Below, in pieces: positions 9,396 to 18,458 of a stretch of 64,000 bases of DNA; the stretch's first letter is position 1, and each line of letters begins with the position of its first letter. Below the pieces are notes generated by a model. It saw nothing but the letters and a program-made list of their open reading frames with translations. It had not been told where the DNA came from and ran no database searches. This DNA is from Nitrospirales bacterium. GTDB taxonomy: Bacteria > Nitrospirota > Nitrospiria > Nitrospirales > UBA8639. A program made the translations under genes and the position numbers. The DNA is taken from NCBI GenBank assembly GCA_031315865.1, contig JALDRJ010000002.1, forward strand, positions 1,013,147 through 1,077,146. The letters are read 5' to 3'.

Positions 9396-10166
9396 TTAGC
9401 GAGACAGCTCGCACCAGGTCGGCGTGTGGTCGGAAGGTTTTTCTAATCCACGAGGTCCTTTATCGACTCCAGAAGCCATGAGTCGATCAGCCGCTTGAGG
9501 CGAAAGAAGCAAGTGATCGATACGTAAGCCTTCATCTTTGTTCCAACGTCCTGCCTGGTAATCCCAATAGGTGTACAGACCAGACTGAGGATGAAGCGCA
9601 CGAAGCGCGTCGGTTAACCCCAGGTGGCACAACTCACGAAACCGAGCGCGTGACTCCACCTGACACAGAGCATCATCAGCGAATCCAGCAGGATCATACA
9701 CATCATCATCGGTCGGACACACGTTATAATCCCCGCCGAGAATAAACGATTCTTCATACGAGAAAAGAGTGCGAACGTGCGTGATCAACCGGTCCATCCA
9801 GGCCAGCTTGTAGGAAAATTTCGGCGTGTTGATTGGATTTCCATTAGGCAGATAGATCGAGGCTACTCGAACATCCCCGACCAGAGCTTCAAGGTACCGG
9901 GCCTGGTCGTCGTCCGAATCTCCGGGAAGCGAAGTTTGCTCGACCTCAATAGGCAATCGTGAAAGAATCGCCACTCCGTTGTAGGTTTTCTGGCCTACCA
10001 CGGCGACATTGTAGCCAAGCTCATCGATCTCTTGATGGGGGAATTGCTCCTCGAGAGTTTTCAGTTCCTGAAGCAACACGATATCTGGCTGTGTGTGCTT
10101 CACCCATTCCACAACATGTGAAATTCTTACCTTTATTGAATTAACGTTCCAAGTGGCGATTTTCAT
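9396..10166 (-). CDS. xthA: Exodeoxyribonuclease III (AP endonuclease)
   Basis: Exonuclease III cuts DNA at abasic sites and removes 3' blocking groups in base-excision repair. The 256-residue product carries the expected endonuclease/exonuclease/phosphatase motifs: WNVNSIK, LLQELK (metal-binding Glu), GGDYNVCP (catalytic Asp and Asn), LRIDHLLLS and the terminal SDHTPTW. The start is ATG 10166 with GGAG six bases upstream; a TTG six bases earlier is less likely. It lies 27 bases downstream of polA on the same strand, so incision and gap-filling enzymes are probably co-transcribed. Confidence 0.95.
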   Translation of the reverse strand: MKIATWNVNSIKVRISHVVEWVKHTQPDIVLLQELKTLEEQFPHQEIDELGYNVAVVGQKTYNGVAILSRLPIEVEQTSLPGDSDDDQARYLEALVGDVRVASIYLPNGNPINTPKFSYKLAWMDRLITHVRTLFSYEESFILGGDYNVCPTDDDVYDPAGFADDALCQVESRARFRELCHLGLTDALRALHPQSGLYTYWDYQAGRWNKDEGLRIDHLLLSPQAADRLMASGVDKGPRGLEKPSDHTPTWCELSR

Positions 10167-10193
10167 CAACAACTCCGACGAGCAACCCGATGA

Positions 10194-12992
10194 TCAATGC
10201 GCTTCATCCCAGGAAGGCCCCTGTCCAACTTCCACGATCAGTGGGACGGATAACTGAAGGGCCGGCCGTGTCGCATGTTCCATGACCTGTTTGACGACTT
10301 GCCCTGTTGTTTCAGCGGCCGACTCTGCGACCTCGAAAATTAATTCATCGTGGACCGTTAACAACATGTACGCCTGGCTATCTATGCCATGTTCCTTCAG
10401 TGCGGGAGGGACCCGAATCATGGCGCGCTTGAGAATATCCGCTGCCGCTCCTTGAATCGGAGCATTAATGGCGGCTCGCTCCGCAAAATTCCTTTTGGCG
10501 GGATTCTTGTCCAGAATGCCTGGAACGTGGCAACGGCGACCAAACAATGTTTGAACATATCCATGTTCGCGACAAAACTGTTTGGTGCGTTCCATATAAT
10601 CTTGAATCCCAGGATACTGCTGGAAATACGCCTTGATATACGTCGCCGCTTCGCTTTGTTCCACATTGAGTTGACGGGCTAACCCAAACGCGCTAATTCC
10701 GTAAATAATCCCAAAATTAATAGCCTTGGCCTTTCGGCGCATCGCGGAATCTATCTTCTCAAGCTCCACGCAAAAGACCTGGCTGGCGGTCAAGGCATGA
10801 ATGTCCTGACCATTCTTGAAAGCCTGCTTCAAAACATCGATATCGGCGATATGGGCAAGCAGGCGGAGTTCAATCTGTGAATAATCGAGCGATAACAGCA
10901 CATGCCCTTTTTCAGCGACGAAGGCCCGGCGAATTCTTCGCCCTTCTTCCGTTCGAATTGGAATATTCTGTAGATTCGGGTCAGTGGATGATAAGCGTCC
11001 GGTCGAAGCGGAGGCCATGGCATAAGAGGTATGGACTCGCTTCGTGATGGGGTTGACCTGTTCCGCTAATGATTCCGAGTAGGTGTTCCGGAGTTTCTCC
11101 AGCTGCCGCCACTCCAGGACTTTGGCCGGAAGCGCATGACCCTGAGAAGAGAGTGACTCCAGCACCTCGGCATTCGTCGTATACGTCCCCGACTTGCCTT
11201 TCTGGCCGCCTTCGAGCCCCAACTCATCGAATAGGATTTCCCCAAGCTGTTTAGGAGAACCGATGTTGAAATCCCGTCCAGCCAGTCCATGAATTTCTGT
11301 GGCTAAACTCTCCTGTCTCTCTACAAACTCTCTGCTCAAGTTTTGCAATTCTGCGAGATCAACTTTTATCCCTTCGCTTTCCATAGAAGCCAGAACGGGG
11401 ATGAGCGGCCGTTCGAGCGTTTCATAGACCGTGACCATCCGTTCTCTTAACAGACGCGGTTTCAGGAGATGATGTAATCGCAACGTGATATCTGCATCTT
11501 CGGCCGCATAGTTCAGGGCGAGGTCAAGCGGCACCTGGTCGAATGTCACCTGCGATTTTCCAGACCCCGTAATATCCTTGTATTTAATGGTCGTATGGCC
11601 GAGGTACAGCTCCGCCAGCTCATCCATTCCATGGCCGTGACTGCCTCCTTCCAGTACATAGGAAAGGACCATCGTGTCATCGACAGGAGATACCGCCACA
11701 TCATATCGTGTGAGGATGACCAAGTCATACTTGATATTGTGGCCAACCTTTAAAACGGCTGGATCTGCGAATAATGGACGCAGGAGAGCCAAGGCGTCAG
11801 CGAGGGGGACTTGCGCGGGAGGATTATGCTCTGACTGACCTGGTTCCTGAGACCATGTATGACCGACAGGGATATAACAAGCTTTCATCGGTTCGATGCA
11901 CAATGACACGCCGACTAATTCCGCGCGACTTTGATCTAACGAGGTGGTTTCCGTATCCACAGCCACGATGCCGGCATGCGAGGCCAGTTCAACCCATTCT
12001 TGCAGCCTTTCGATGGTTTGCACGAGCTCATACCCTGGCTTCGTTCGTGAAGGTGTCGATCCAGTGAGATGTGCTGAACCCTCAGCCATCGAAACACTCG
12101 ATGAATATTTATGCTGAATGCGATCAGCGATCGTCTTGAAGTTTAGCGTAGCGAGAAATTCCATGAGGTCGTCCCCATTGACTTCCCGCCGATTCAGTTT
12201 TTCCAGAGGAACTTCGAGCGGAACATCCGTTCGCAACCGAACCAGTTCGCGTGACAATCTGGCTTTGTCCGCAAACGCTAATAAGTTTTCCCGCCGTTTC
12301 TTCTGTTTAATTTCAGAGGCTCGAGCGAGAAGAGTGTCCAGATCGCCATACTCATTGATTAATTCAGCAGCGGTTTTAATGCCAATTCCGGGAACTCCCG
12401 GAACATTGTCGATTGAATCTCCCGCAAGCGCCTGAACGTCCACGACCTTTTTGGGCGGCACGCCGAACTTTTCCTGCACCTCCTTGGTCCCGATATACCG
12501 ATTTTTTATCGAGTCATACATCCGCACCCTGTCGGAAACCAATTGCATCAGGTCTTTATCAGAGGACACGATGGTCACGGTGGCTTCGGTTTTCAACGCG
12601 AGATGGGTATAGGTGGCGATCAAATCATCAGCTTCAAAGCCCGGAGCTTCGATGCAATCCAAATTAAACGCCCTAGTGGCATCACGCACGAGTGTAAATT
12701 GTGGGATCAAATCATCCGGCGGATCAGGACGATTGGCTTTATACTCTGGTGAGAGCTCATTTCGAAAGGTTGTTCTCGCGACATCAAATATGACAGCGAC
12801 ATGCTTTGGCTCCATGTCGTCCAGTTGCTTCATGAGCATTTGCGTAAAACCATACACGGCGTTCACTGGAGTACCATCTGGAGCCGTCAATGGCCGAATA
12901 GCATGATACGCGCGAAAGATAAAACTCGATGCATCAATGAGGACGAGGTGACGAAGCGGAAGGGCGTTGCCTGATTCTTGAGAGCGATTCAC
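10194..12992 (-). CDS. polA: DNA polymerase I
   Basis: The 932-residue, three-domain repair polymerase fills gaps and removes RNA primers. The N-terminal 5' nuclease spans about residues 15-290 (VLIDASSFIFRAYHA, EADDLIATYTH). The 3'-5' proofreading domain looks active, with DTETT, NIKYDLV and YAAEDAD supplying the acidic residues. The polymerase domain has motif A (SLDYSQIELR), the O-helix motif B (KAKAINFGIIYG) and motif C (VHDELIFEV). Length is standard for the family. It appears to head a two-gene unit with xthA. Confidence 0.97.
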   Translation of the reverse strand: MNRSQESGNALPLRHLVLIDASSFIFRAYHAIRPLTAPDGTPVNAVYGFTQMLMKQLDDMEPKHVAVIFDVARTTFRNELSPEYKANRPDPPDDLIPQFTLVRDATRAFNLDCIEAPGFEADDLIATYTHLALKTEATVTIVSSDKDLMQLVSDRVRMYDSIKNRYIGTKEVQEKFGVPPKKVVDVQALAGDSIDNVPGVPGIGIKTAAELINEYGDLDTLLARASEIKQKKRRENLLAFADKARLSRELVRLRTDVPLEVPLEKLNRREVNGDDLMEFLATLNFKTIADRIQHKYSSSVSMAEGSAHLTGSTPSRTKPGYELVQTIERLQEWVELASHAGIVAVDTETTSLDQSRAELVGVSLCIEPMKACYIPVGHTWSQEPGQSEHNPPAQVPLADALALLRPLFADPAVLKVGHNIKYDLVILTRYDVAVSPVDDTMVLSYVLEGGSHGHGMDELAELYLGHTTIKYKDITGSGKSQVTFDQVPLDLALNYAAEDADITLRLHHLLKPRLLRERMVTVYETLERPLIPVLASMESEGIKVDLAELQNLSREFVERQESLATEIHGLAGRDFNIGSPKQLGEILFDELGLEGGQKGKSGTYTTNAEVLESLSSQGHALPAKVLEWRQLEKLRNTYSESLAEQVNPITKRVHTSYAMASASTGRLSSTDPNLQNIPIRTEEGRRIRRAFVAEKGHVLLSLDYSQIELRLLAHIADIDVLKQAFKNGQDIHALTASQVFCVELEKIDSAMRRKAKAINFGIIYGISAFGLARQLNVEQSEAATYIKAYFQQYPGIQDYMERTKQFCREHGYVQTLFGRRCHVPGILDKNPAKRNFAERAAINAPIQGAAADILKRAMIRVPPALKEHGIDSQAYMLLTVHDELIFEVAESAAETTGQVVKQVMEHATRPALQLSVPLIVEVGQGPSWDEAH

Positions 12993-13204
12993 GGTCTACC
13001 TATCTGGTGAAAGATCGCCTAGAACATACCTGATGAGCAAAACGGGTGTCGATATGAGGATGGAAAAGCTGGAAGATCTCTCTTCGTTCATATCCCCCAT
13101 GGTCTAGCGATTTTCACGGGAGTCATGAACCTCCTGAGGCTCAAGAACGGTTCCAAAGACCATAAGGAGTCATCTGACAGGCAAGCCCCAAACCGGTGTT
13201 GTGT

Positions 13205-13233
13205 GAGGCACTGGGGATACACCCCAGTGCCTC
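13205..13233 (+). other. Strong 12-bp perfect hairpin in non-coding DNA
   Basis: GAGGCACTGGGG (13205-13216) pairs perfectly with CCCCAGTGCCTC (13222-13233) around a five-base ATACA loop. No U-tract follows on either strand, so it is not a standard intrinsic terminator. It stands about 80 bases upstream of a 22-codon ORF with an excellent ribosome site. It could be a leader element, part of a small RNA or a protein-binding palindrome. Confidence 0.55.
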
Positions 13234-13310
13234 CATCCAATCCCAGGCTTACTCGGTAGGCACGTGACTATTCAAGATGACAGGTATCTCAAATAATACG
13301 CAGGAGGAGT

Positions 13311-13379
13311 ATGGCCATGATGAGGAAACCCAGAGGGATTGGAGTCCCCAGGATTACCGAAAGACGAGATATGTGGTAG
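13311..13379 (+). CDS. Possible 22-residue micro-ORF with strong ribosome site
   Basis: ATG 13311 follows a near-perfect CAGGAGGAG ribosome site. The frame runs 22 codons to TAG at 13377-13379, with a basic composition (KPRGIGVPRITERRD). It lies in the roughly 1-kb gap between polA and the response-regulator gene, downstream of a strong hairpin. It matches nothing I recognise. It could be a leader peptide, a small basic peptide or chance. Only the quality of the ribosome site argues for it. Confidence 0.3.
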   Translation: MAMMRKPRGIGVPRITERRDMW

Positions 13380-13669
13380 GCCTAAGAGGAATAGGGATTG
13401 GAAACACGTCATAGAAATGAACCTTTCCACACCATTACCGGCGGGGTTTTCTTTTTCTCAGAATGATAGAACGGCGTCCTATCCTGACTGTATATCCAAT
13501 GCCTAAAGCAAACAGAATGCCGACTTGAAGAATTTAAAAAATATTTTTAAGATCAATATGTTACGAGATGAAGATAGGGAAATATCGCCACACCGCTCTT
13601 GTCTGAGCGAAGGTCCTACCCTTCACTGTCCTACATATGCGTGCCGACTTGGCCACAGGGGGAATGTTG

Positions 13670-13771
13670 AAAAAAGCCGTCAGCGGCGTTCTCGCCATTT
13701 TTCCGTGCTCACGTAATGCCAGTACGCTCTGCGCGCAAAAATGGCTGCGGCCTTGCTGAACGAACTTTTTT
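13670..13771. repeat. Long imperfect palindrome (possible dispersed intergenic repeat)
   Basis: The arms pair in steps: AAAAAAG (13670-13676) with CTTTTTT (13765-13771), CGTCAGC (about 13678-13684) with GCTGAACG (13755-13762, one bulge), and GCCATTTTT (13694-13702) with AAAAATGGC (13737-13745). The whole would fold into a hairpin of about 100 nt. A short open frame overlapping its left part is a by-product. From memory it resembles long palindromic intergenic repeats of Nitrospira genomes. The rest of 12993-14026, about 1 kb, holds no convincing protein gene apart from the micro-ORF. Confidence 0.55.
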
Positions 13772-14026
13772 GATCATTCCCTAGCGTTTATGATGTTGGT
13801 CTCACATAGGGTATTTATGGGCTATGCGAATGAATAATTCAACAGCCCACAGAGGAAATTGGGTAGCCGCCTTCCCCTTGAATTCTCAATAGGAGCCTGT
13901 CAAACCGGATTTCATATTCATTAATTCATTCGGGAAGGAATGTACCTAGGCACCTCAGGCAGAAAAACGGACGTCCATCGGGAGATTTGCCGGTGATTGT
14001 TCTATCTTTCTTCGTCGCTCCAGAGA

Positions 14027-14485
14027 TTAATTGACAACCGTCGCGCCAACCGCGATCGACTCTTCGGAATGAAGAAGCCAATTCGCCAAACTTCGAATTT
14101 CATCCATATCAAAGGGCTTCTCGAGTACAGCTCGGGCCCCGGATTGTAGCGCCCGAGTCTTGAGATCGTGATTGGAGTCGCACGTGATGAGAATGACAGC
14201 CGGCACGTTTCGTCTGTTCTTTTTATGAAGGAGTTCCAGGAATTCAAGCCCCGTCAACACTGGCATATGATGATCCGTCACGACGAGATCCGGCTGAAAC
14301 TGATCGAGCATGGCGAGCCCCATGGCTCCATTTTCAGCTACCTGACATTGATAGCCTTCGGCTTTAAACACAAGTCGAAGGATAGATCGAGCCAAAGAGT
14401 CGTCATCGATCACGAGCACGCGTTTCTCTGAACCAGGCATGGGATTCTGTCTTACAACGCTAGAAAGGGGACCCCTCATGTCCAT
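14027..14485 (-). CDS. Single-domain response regulator (CheY-like)
   Basis: The 152-residue product is one receiver domain plus short tails. The acidic pocket (VLVIDDDS), phospho-acceptor Asp (VVTDHHMPVLTG), Thr (ILITCD) and Lys (LEKPF) are all present, so it should be phosphorylated by a histidine kinase encoded elsewhere. No output domain is attached. The segment around its phospho-site closely matches the regulator at 38 kb (TDNQMPVLTGLEF), suggesting paralogues. GGAGGA nine bases upstream supports ATG 14485. Confidence 0.88.
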   Translation of the reverse strand: MDMRGPLSSVVRQNPMPGSEKRVLVIDDDSLARSILRLVFKAEGYQCQVAENGAMGLAMLDQFQPDLVVTDHHMPVLTGLEFLELLHKKNRRNVPAVILITCDSNHDLKTRALQSGARAVLEKPFDMDEIRSLANWLLHSEESIAVGATVVN

Positions 14486-14554
14486 TGACTACTCTCCTCC
14501 ATCGTGAAACATGAAAATTGACTTGATTGGGTGAAGCTAGCAAAGGCCATTTAT

Positions 14555-14707
14555 TTACGATTCTTCCGCATCTTGCCCTTCAGTACTCTCTTGGCTTCTC
14601 CGGAGCTTTGCCGTGAATAACCGGGAAAGGCCATACCCGTGCCATATCGCACGCATCCCGCAATAAATGACCAATCCTGTGATGATCGCGACCGTGACAG
14701 CTTCCAT
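14555..14707 (-). CDS. Possible 50-residue single-pass membrane protein
   Basis: An open frame of 50 codons starts at ATG 14707 and ends at TAA 14555-14557. The first 20 residues are hydrophobic (EAVTVAIITGLVIYCG). A basic stretch follows (RLFTAKLRRS), then an acidic tail (STEGQDAEES). That is the layout of a small inner-membrane protein with a cytoplasmic tail. The ribosome site is weak (GGGA about eight bases upstream). No family is recognised. The remaining 14708-14999 shows no gene. Confidence 0.4.
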   Translation of the reverse strand: MEAVTVAIITGLVIYCGMRAIWHGYGLSRLFTAKLRRSQESTEGQDAEES

Positions 14708-14999
14708 TAAAATATTCCCGTAAAATATCTAGGGTAAAAAGACGTTGTCTCTATGCATAAGCAATGGTCATACCAATGTTTTCATCACGAAACACGACAG
14801 ATGCTTTTTGGGGTAACACCTTGCAATCACAGAAGAAAGTGTTTTGACCACACATATGACGGAAGACTTACGTCCTGTGGATGGAAAGGAACGGTTATCT
14901 TTTTATGCATGACATGTATCGAAAGAGATAACACGATACACAAGGGTGAAGGCAGGTAGTGTGTCCGGGCTCGCCGAACAGTTTTTTTCGTTGTTCTCG

Positions 15000-17663
15000 T
15001 TATCCTTCGCGCAAGACAGCGAGAGGCGGGTGAGCTAGCAGTCGATAGCTACTCAAGAGGCCCACGATGAGAGTCAGGAAAACGGTCAATATACAGGCCA
15101 TGATCAAATGACTAACTTGAGGAACCCATGCCAGACCTAAGAAAAAATAAAGAATTGCCCAGGACAACAGACTCGCAAATACGATTCCCATGAGCCCGGC
15201 TAAGCCCCCTAACACTCCCAGTTCAATCGCCATAGACTGAGTAATCATTCGTCGGGTCCCACCCAAAGCCTTCAAGATCGCCGATTCATAGAGCCGCCGA
15301 TATCGCGTCGTTGAGAGAGCCGCCGTCATCACCACCGCGCCATTCGCGATGCACAAGAGTGCCATCCCCTGTATGGCCCAGGTTAACTGCTGAAGCAATT
15401 TCGCGATATTGTCCAAGACATCTCCGACATTAATCGCCGTCACATTGGGGAGTCGTTGCACCAGGGCCTGTTGCAGCGGAACTTCATTCGTTTTTCCGAC
15501 CCGCGCAGTCGCGATATAGGTTATTGGGGCCTCATTCAACGAGCGAGGAAACAAAATCATGAAAAAGTTCGTGGAAAAACTTCCCCAATCCACTTGGCGC
15601 GTGCTGGTTATTCTGGCCTGCATCGGCACACCTTGAATATCCAGTTCCACGATAGAGCCGAGGTCGAGCCCAAGATTCTTAGCCGCTTCCGCTTCAATAG
15701 ACATGGGAACCGGCTGGGTTACGGGTGAAGACAGCTGTGCGGGATCGGCTGATTTTGCCTCATTCCACCAAGCGCCTTTCACGATGGTATTATCATCCGG
15801 TAAGTCCGCAAGCGCGGTGACCACATACTCACGAGTAAAATACCATCCGTTACGCTTCCCTTTGTGGGCTTCGGGATCGATGCGTTTGCCGTTAATGGCT
15901 GTCAACCGGGACCGAACGACGGGAATTACGCGAGATGATCCTTGTTCGGTCCACGACTGAATCAGATCAGTAAACGCCTCCCGCTGACCGGGCTGGATAT
16001 CGATAAAGAAAAACGAGGGAGCCTTGTCCGGCATCCGCTCGCCCAGGGCTTCGAGAAGAGAGGTCTTAATCACATCGATGGAAACGATAACCATCACGCC
16101 TATGCCGATAGCGACCATCATGCCGGCAGTAAAATTTCCTGGTCGCCGAAGATTTCCAAGAGCATTGCGGACGTGAAAGAGTCGAAAACGGGGGAAGAGC
16201 GGAAGCAAACGCAGAAGCGCGAGCGAGGCTAGCCACAGGAACAGCAAGGCAACGAGGAACGCGGCGATAAAAAACAAACCAAGCGTGACCGACTGGGCTT
16301 GCCATATGGCTAAACCTGCAAGACTGGCTGTCATCATTAGCCCTGTCACGAGACGAATCCGGTCCTGCACGAAACCCTTAATGGACCTTCGAATCCGGTG
16401 AACGCCCGAAATGGCTTCAGCTTGCGACTCCCCTAGCCCAATCTCCTTACGGAACACCAGGGCAGGCGGAATATGCCTGATCGTGAGGAGGGGCCAGATA
16501 GTAAAAACCACCGTTGAGGCAACACCCAACAGCAATCCTTTGACCACCGGCTCCCAGGACACCGTCAACTCGATCGAAGAGGGAATAAGCCCTGCGAATA
16601 GCGAGGGCAGCAGGATTTGAAGAGCGATACCGAGTCCAACTCCCAAGAGACTTCCAATGCCGCCCATGAAAAGGCTTTGGAAGAGATAGCTACTGATAAT
16701 AACCGGGGCATCGGCTCCAACCGTTTTCAGAATGGCAATGCTTGCCATCTTTTGCGAGATATACCCATAAATCGTGCTGGCCACACCGATGCCTCCGACA
16801 AACAAGGAAGTCAGGCCAATCAAACCGAGGTACGTGGACAATTGATCCAGGAAACGCCGAATACGGGGTTGGGCGTCCCGAAAGGTGGCGATGCGAACAC
16901 CCTCTTTGGCCAACCGTCCTCGAAGCTCTCCGAGCAATGGGCCGAGTGACTGCGTGGGTAAGACTTTAAGCCGGTAACGTTCATGAATACGACTGCCTGG
17001 CTGGAGAAGATCCGTCGCAATCAGGCCCTCGCGAGAAATCAGAACTCGTGGCCCCAGGCTGAACGCACTCGCCACGCGATCAGGTTCTTTCTTGATGATG
17101 CCCATGATCTTGAAATGCGCTTGGCCAATGTCGAGCCGGTCCCCGATCCTGGCACTCAAACTAATTAAGAGTGAATCTTGAACGACTGCGCCAAAACACG
17201 GAGACAGCTCGCAAGCAGATCCTTGCTCTTGGAGTAACGAATCAAGCGGGGCGTCGGGATCAGTCTCGACCGCCCCATAAAGCGGATAGGAACGTTCAAC
17301 GGCTTTGAGCTCGACGAGCTGAGTCGCAGGTACCTGGCTGGGATTCCCGCTGTGGCTCTCTGCCAACGCAGCCATCGCAGCCATTTCGCTGACATGAGAG
17401 ATGACGATTCCCCGTTCTGTGAGAGAATCCAAGACTTGCAGGCCCTCATTGCTCATGAATCGCCGCGAAGATATTTCAAGGTCTCCACCCAGCAAACTTC
17501 TGGCATCATAAAAAATCGCTTTCTCGACGTTTGCCGAAAACAAGCCGACACCCACCACAGCGCCCACACCGATGGCAATACAGAGAAAAAAGTAAGCGAA
17601 ACGGTGCCAGCTGGCTCGAGCTTCTCGCCAAGCGAAAAGGATGGGAAAGGGTAGGCTCTTCAC
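15000..17663 (-). CDS. FtsX-like ABC transporter permease (YbbP family)
   Basis: This is a large integral-membrane permease of about 887 residues. It has a first helix near the N-terminus (YFFLCIAIGVGAVVGVG), a large extracytoplasmic domain, a first FtsX core (LIGLTSLFVGGIGVASTIYG), a middle helix cluster and a C-terminal FtsX core (RRLYESAILKALGGTRRM). The two FtsX units with two periplasmic domains match the YbbP group of MacB/LolE-type mechanotransmission exporters. The ATPase gene lies 25 bases upstream on the same strand, so the two probably form one complex. GTG 17663 is my choice. Longer starts up to 17783 would run back into the ATPase gene and add low-quality sequence. Confidence 0.88.
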   Translation of the reverse strand: MKSLPFPILFAWREARASWHRFAYFFLCIAIGVGAVVGVGLFSANVEKAIFYDARSLLGGDLEISSRRFMSNEGLQVLDSLTERGIVISHVSEMAAMAALAESHSGNPSQVPATQLVELKAVERSYPLYGAVETDPDAPLDSLLQEQGSACELSPCFGAVVQDSLLISLSARIGDRLDIGQAHFKIMGIIKKEPDRVASAFSLGPRVLISREGLIATDLLQPGSRIHERYRLKVLPTQSLGPLLGELRGRLAKEGVRIATFRDAQPRIRRFLDQLSTYLGLIGLTSLFVGGIGVASTIYGYISQKMASIAILKTVGADAPVIISSYLFQSLFMGGIGSLLGVGLGIALQILLPSLFAGLIPSSIELTVSWEPVVKGLLLGVASTVVFTIWPLLTIRHIPPALVFRKEIGLGESQAEAISGVHRIRRSIKGFVQDRIRLVTGLMMTASLAGLAIWQAQSVTLGLFFIAAFLVALLFLWLASLALLRLLPLFPRFRLFHVRNALGNLRRPGNFTAGMMVAIGIGVMVIVSIDVIKTSLLEALGERMPDKAPSFFFIDIQPGQREAFTDLIQSWTEQGSSRVIPVVRSRLTAINGKRIDPEAHKGKRNGWYFTREYVVTALADLPDDNTIVKGAWWNEAKSADPAQLSSPVTQPVPMSIEAEAAKNLGLDLGSIVELDIQGVPMQARITSTRQVDWGSFSTNFFMILFPRSLNEAPITYIATARVGKTNEVPLQQALVQRLPNVTAINVGDVLDNIAKLLQQLTWAIQGMALLCIANGAVVMTAALSTTRYRRLYESAILKALGGTRRMITQSMAIELGVLGGLAGLMGIVFASLLSWAILYFFLGLAWVPQVSHLIMACILTVFLTLIVGLLSSYRLLAHPPLAVLREG

Positions 17664-17688
17664 GAAAATTTGGTGTTCGTTACTGTTT

Positions 17689-18375
17689 CTAAGTCTTCGT
17701 GGGTGCGGTCGACTTATCATCCGCGATCTGTCCATCGCGCAATGTAATGATGCGTTGAGTGCGCTGGGCCAAATCCTGGTCATGGGTCACCAGGACCATG
17801 GTGCTTCCATGATCCTGGTTTAGACGGAAGAGGAGGTCAATAACCACGTTTCCAGTCGCACTATCCAGATTCCCCGTCGGTTCATCCGCATACAGCACAG
17901 GAGGCCTGGTTGAAAAGGCCCTGGCCACCGCCACTCGTTGTTGCTCACCTCCTGACAGTTGAACAGGATAGTGCTGTTGCCGGGATTCCAGGCCAACGGA
18001 ATGGAGCAATTCCTTGGCTCTGTCTGCCGCGCCGGAATCTCCATTGAGTTCAAGAGGCAGGGCGACGTTTTCCAATGCCGTCAGCGTGGGGATCAGGTGA
18101 AACGATTGAAAGACGTACCCGATATGCTGACGCCGAAAATGGACCATCGCCGACTCGGAAAGTTTCGTGATATCAGTGCCATGAATCGTGATCGTACCTC
18201 GAGTGGGCGTATCCAAGCCTGCCAAGAGACCCAGGAGCGTGGATTTTCCGCTCCCGGAAGGACCGACGATCGCGACCACATGCTTCTGAGGAATCTCAAA
18301 GGAAATGTCCTTGATAATCGTCACCACATGACTTCCAGCCCGAAGCTGCATGCCCAAATCCTTGACGACGATCAT
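17689..18375 (-). CDS. ABC transporter ATP-binding protein, LolD/YbbA type
   Basis: The 228-residue ATPase shows Walker A (GPSGSGKST), the Q-loop (YVFQSFHL), the signature LSGGEQQRVAVARA, Walker B (VLYADEPTGNLD) and the H-loop (LVTHD). The GNLDSATG stretch is typical of LolD/MacB/YbbA ATPases. It should energise the adjacent YbbP-like permease. The next gene, divergent on the other strand, is a TesA-like hydrolase; ybbA-ybbP-tesA adjacency is also known in Proteobacteria. ATG 18375 is chosen over a TTG at 18384. Confidence 0.93.
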   Translation of the reverse strand: MIVVKDLGMQLRAGSHVVTIIKDISFEIPQKHVVAIVGPSGSGKSTLLGLLAGLDTPTRGTITIHGTDITKLSESAMVHFRRQHIGYVFQSFHLIPTLTALENVALPLELNGDSGAADRAKELLHSVGLESRQQHYPVQLSGGEQQRVAVARAFSTRPPVLYADEPTGNLDSATGNVVIDLLFRLNQDHGSTMVLVTHDQDLAQRTQRIITLRDGQIADDKSTAPTKT

Positions 18376-18458
18376 GGAATCCAAACCTTATCCGATTGAC
18401 TGCATGTGATATGCTTGTAGGAAAGAACCATCACACGTCGGAGAAATATCCGCAACCA

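Noticed and set aside
9225-9446. 73-codon plus-strand frame overlapping the end of xthA
   Set aside because: Shadow of xthA and intergenic sequence with no support.
13298-13381. 27-residue hydrophobic frame on the minus strand (PLGFLIMAILLLRII)
   Set aside because: It has no start codon and is opposite the micro-ORF with the good ribosome site; possibly chance.
13525-13716. 63-codon frame before the long palindrome
   Set aside because: It overlaps the left arm of the imperfect inverted repeat and has no domain or ribosome site.
14753-14959. 68-codon plus-strand frame between two minus-strand genes
   Set aside because: Cysteine- and His-rich but without ribosome site, motif or context.
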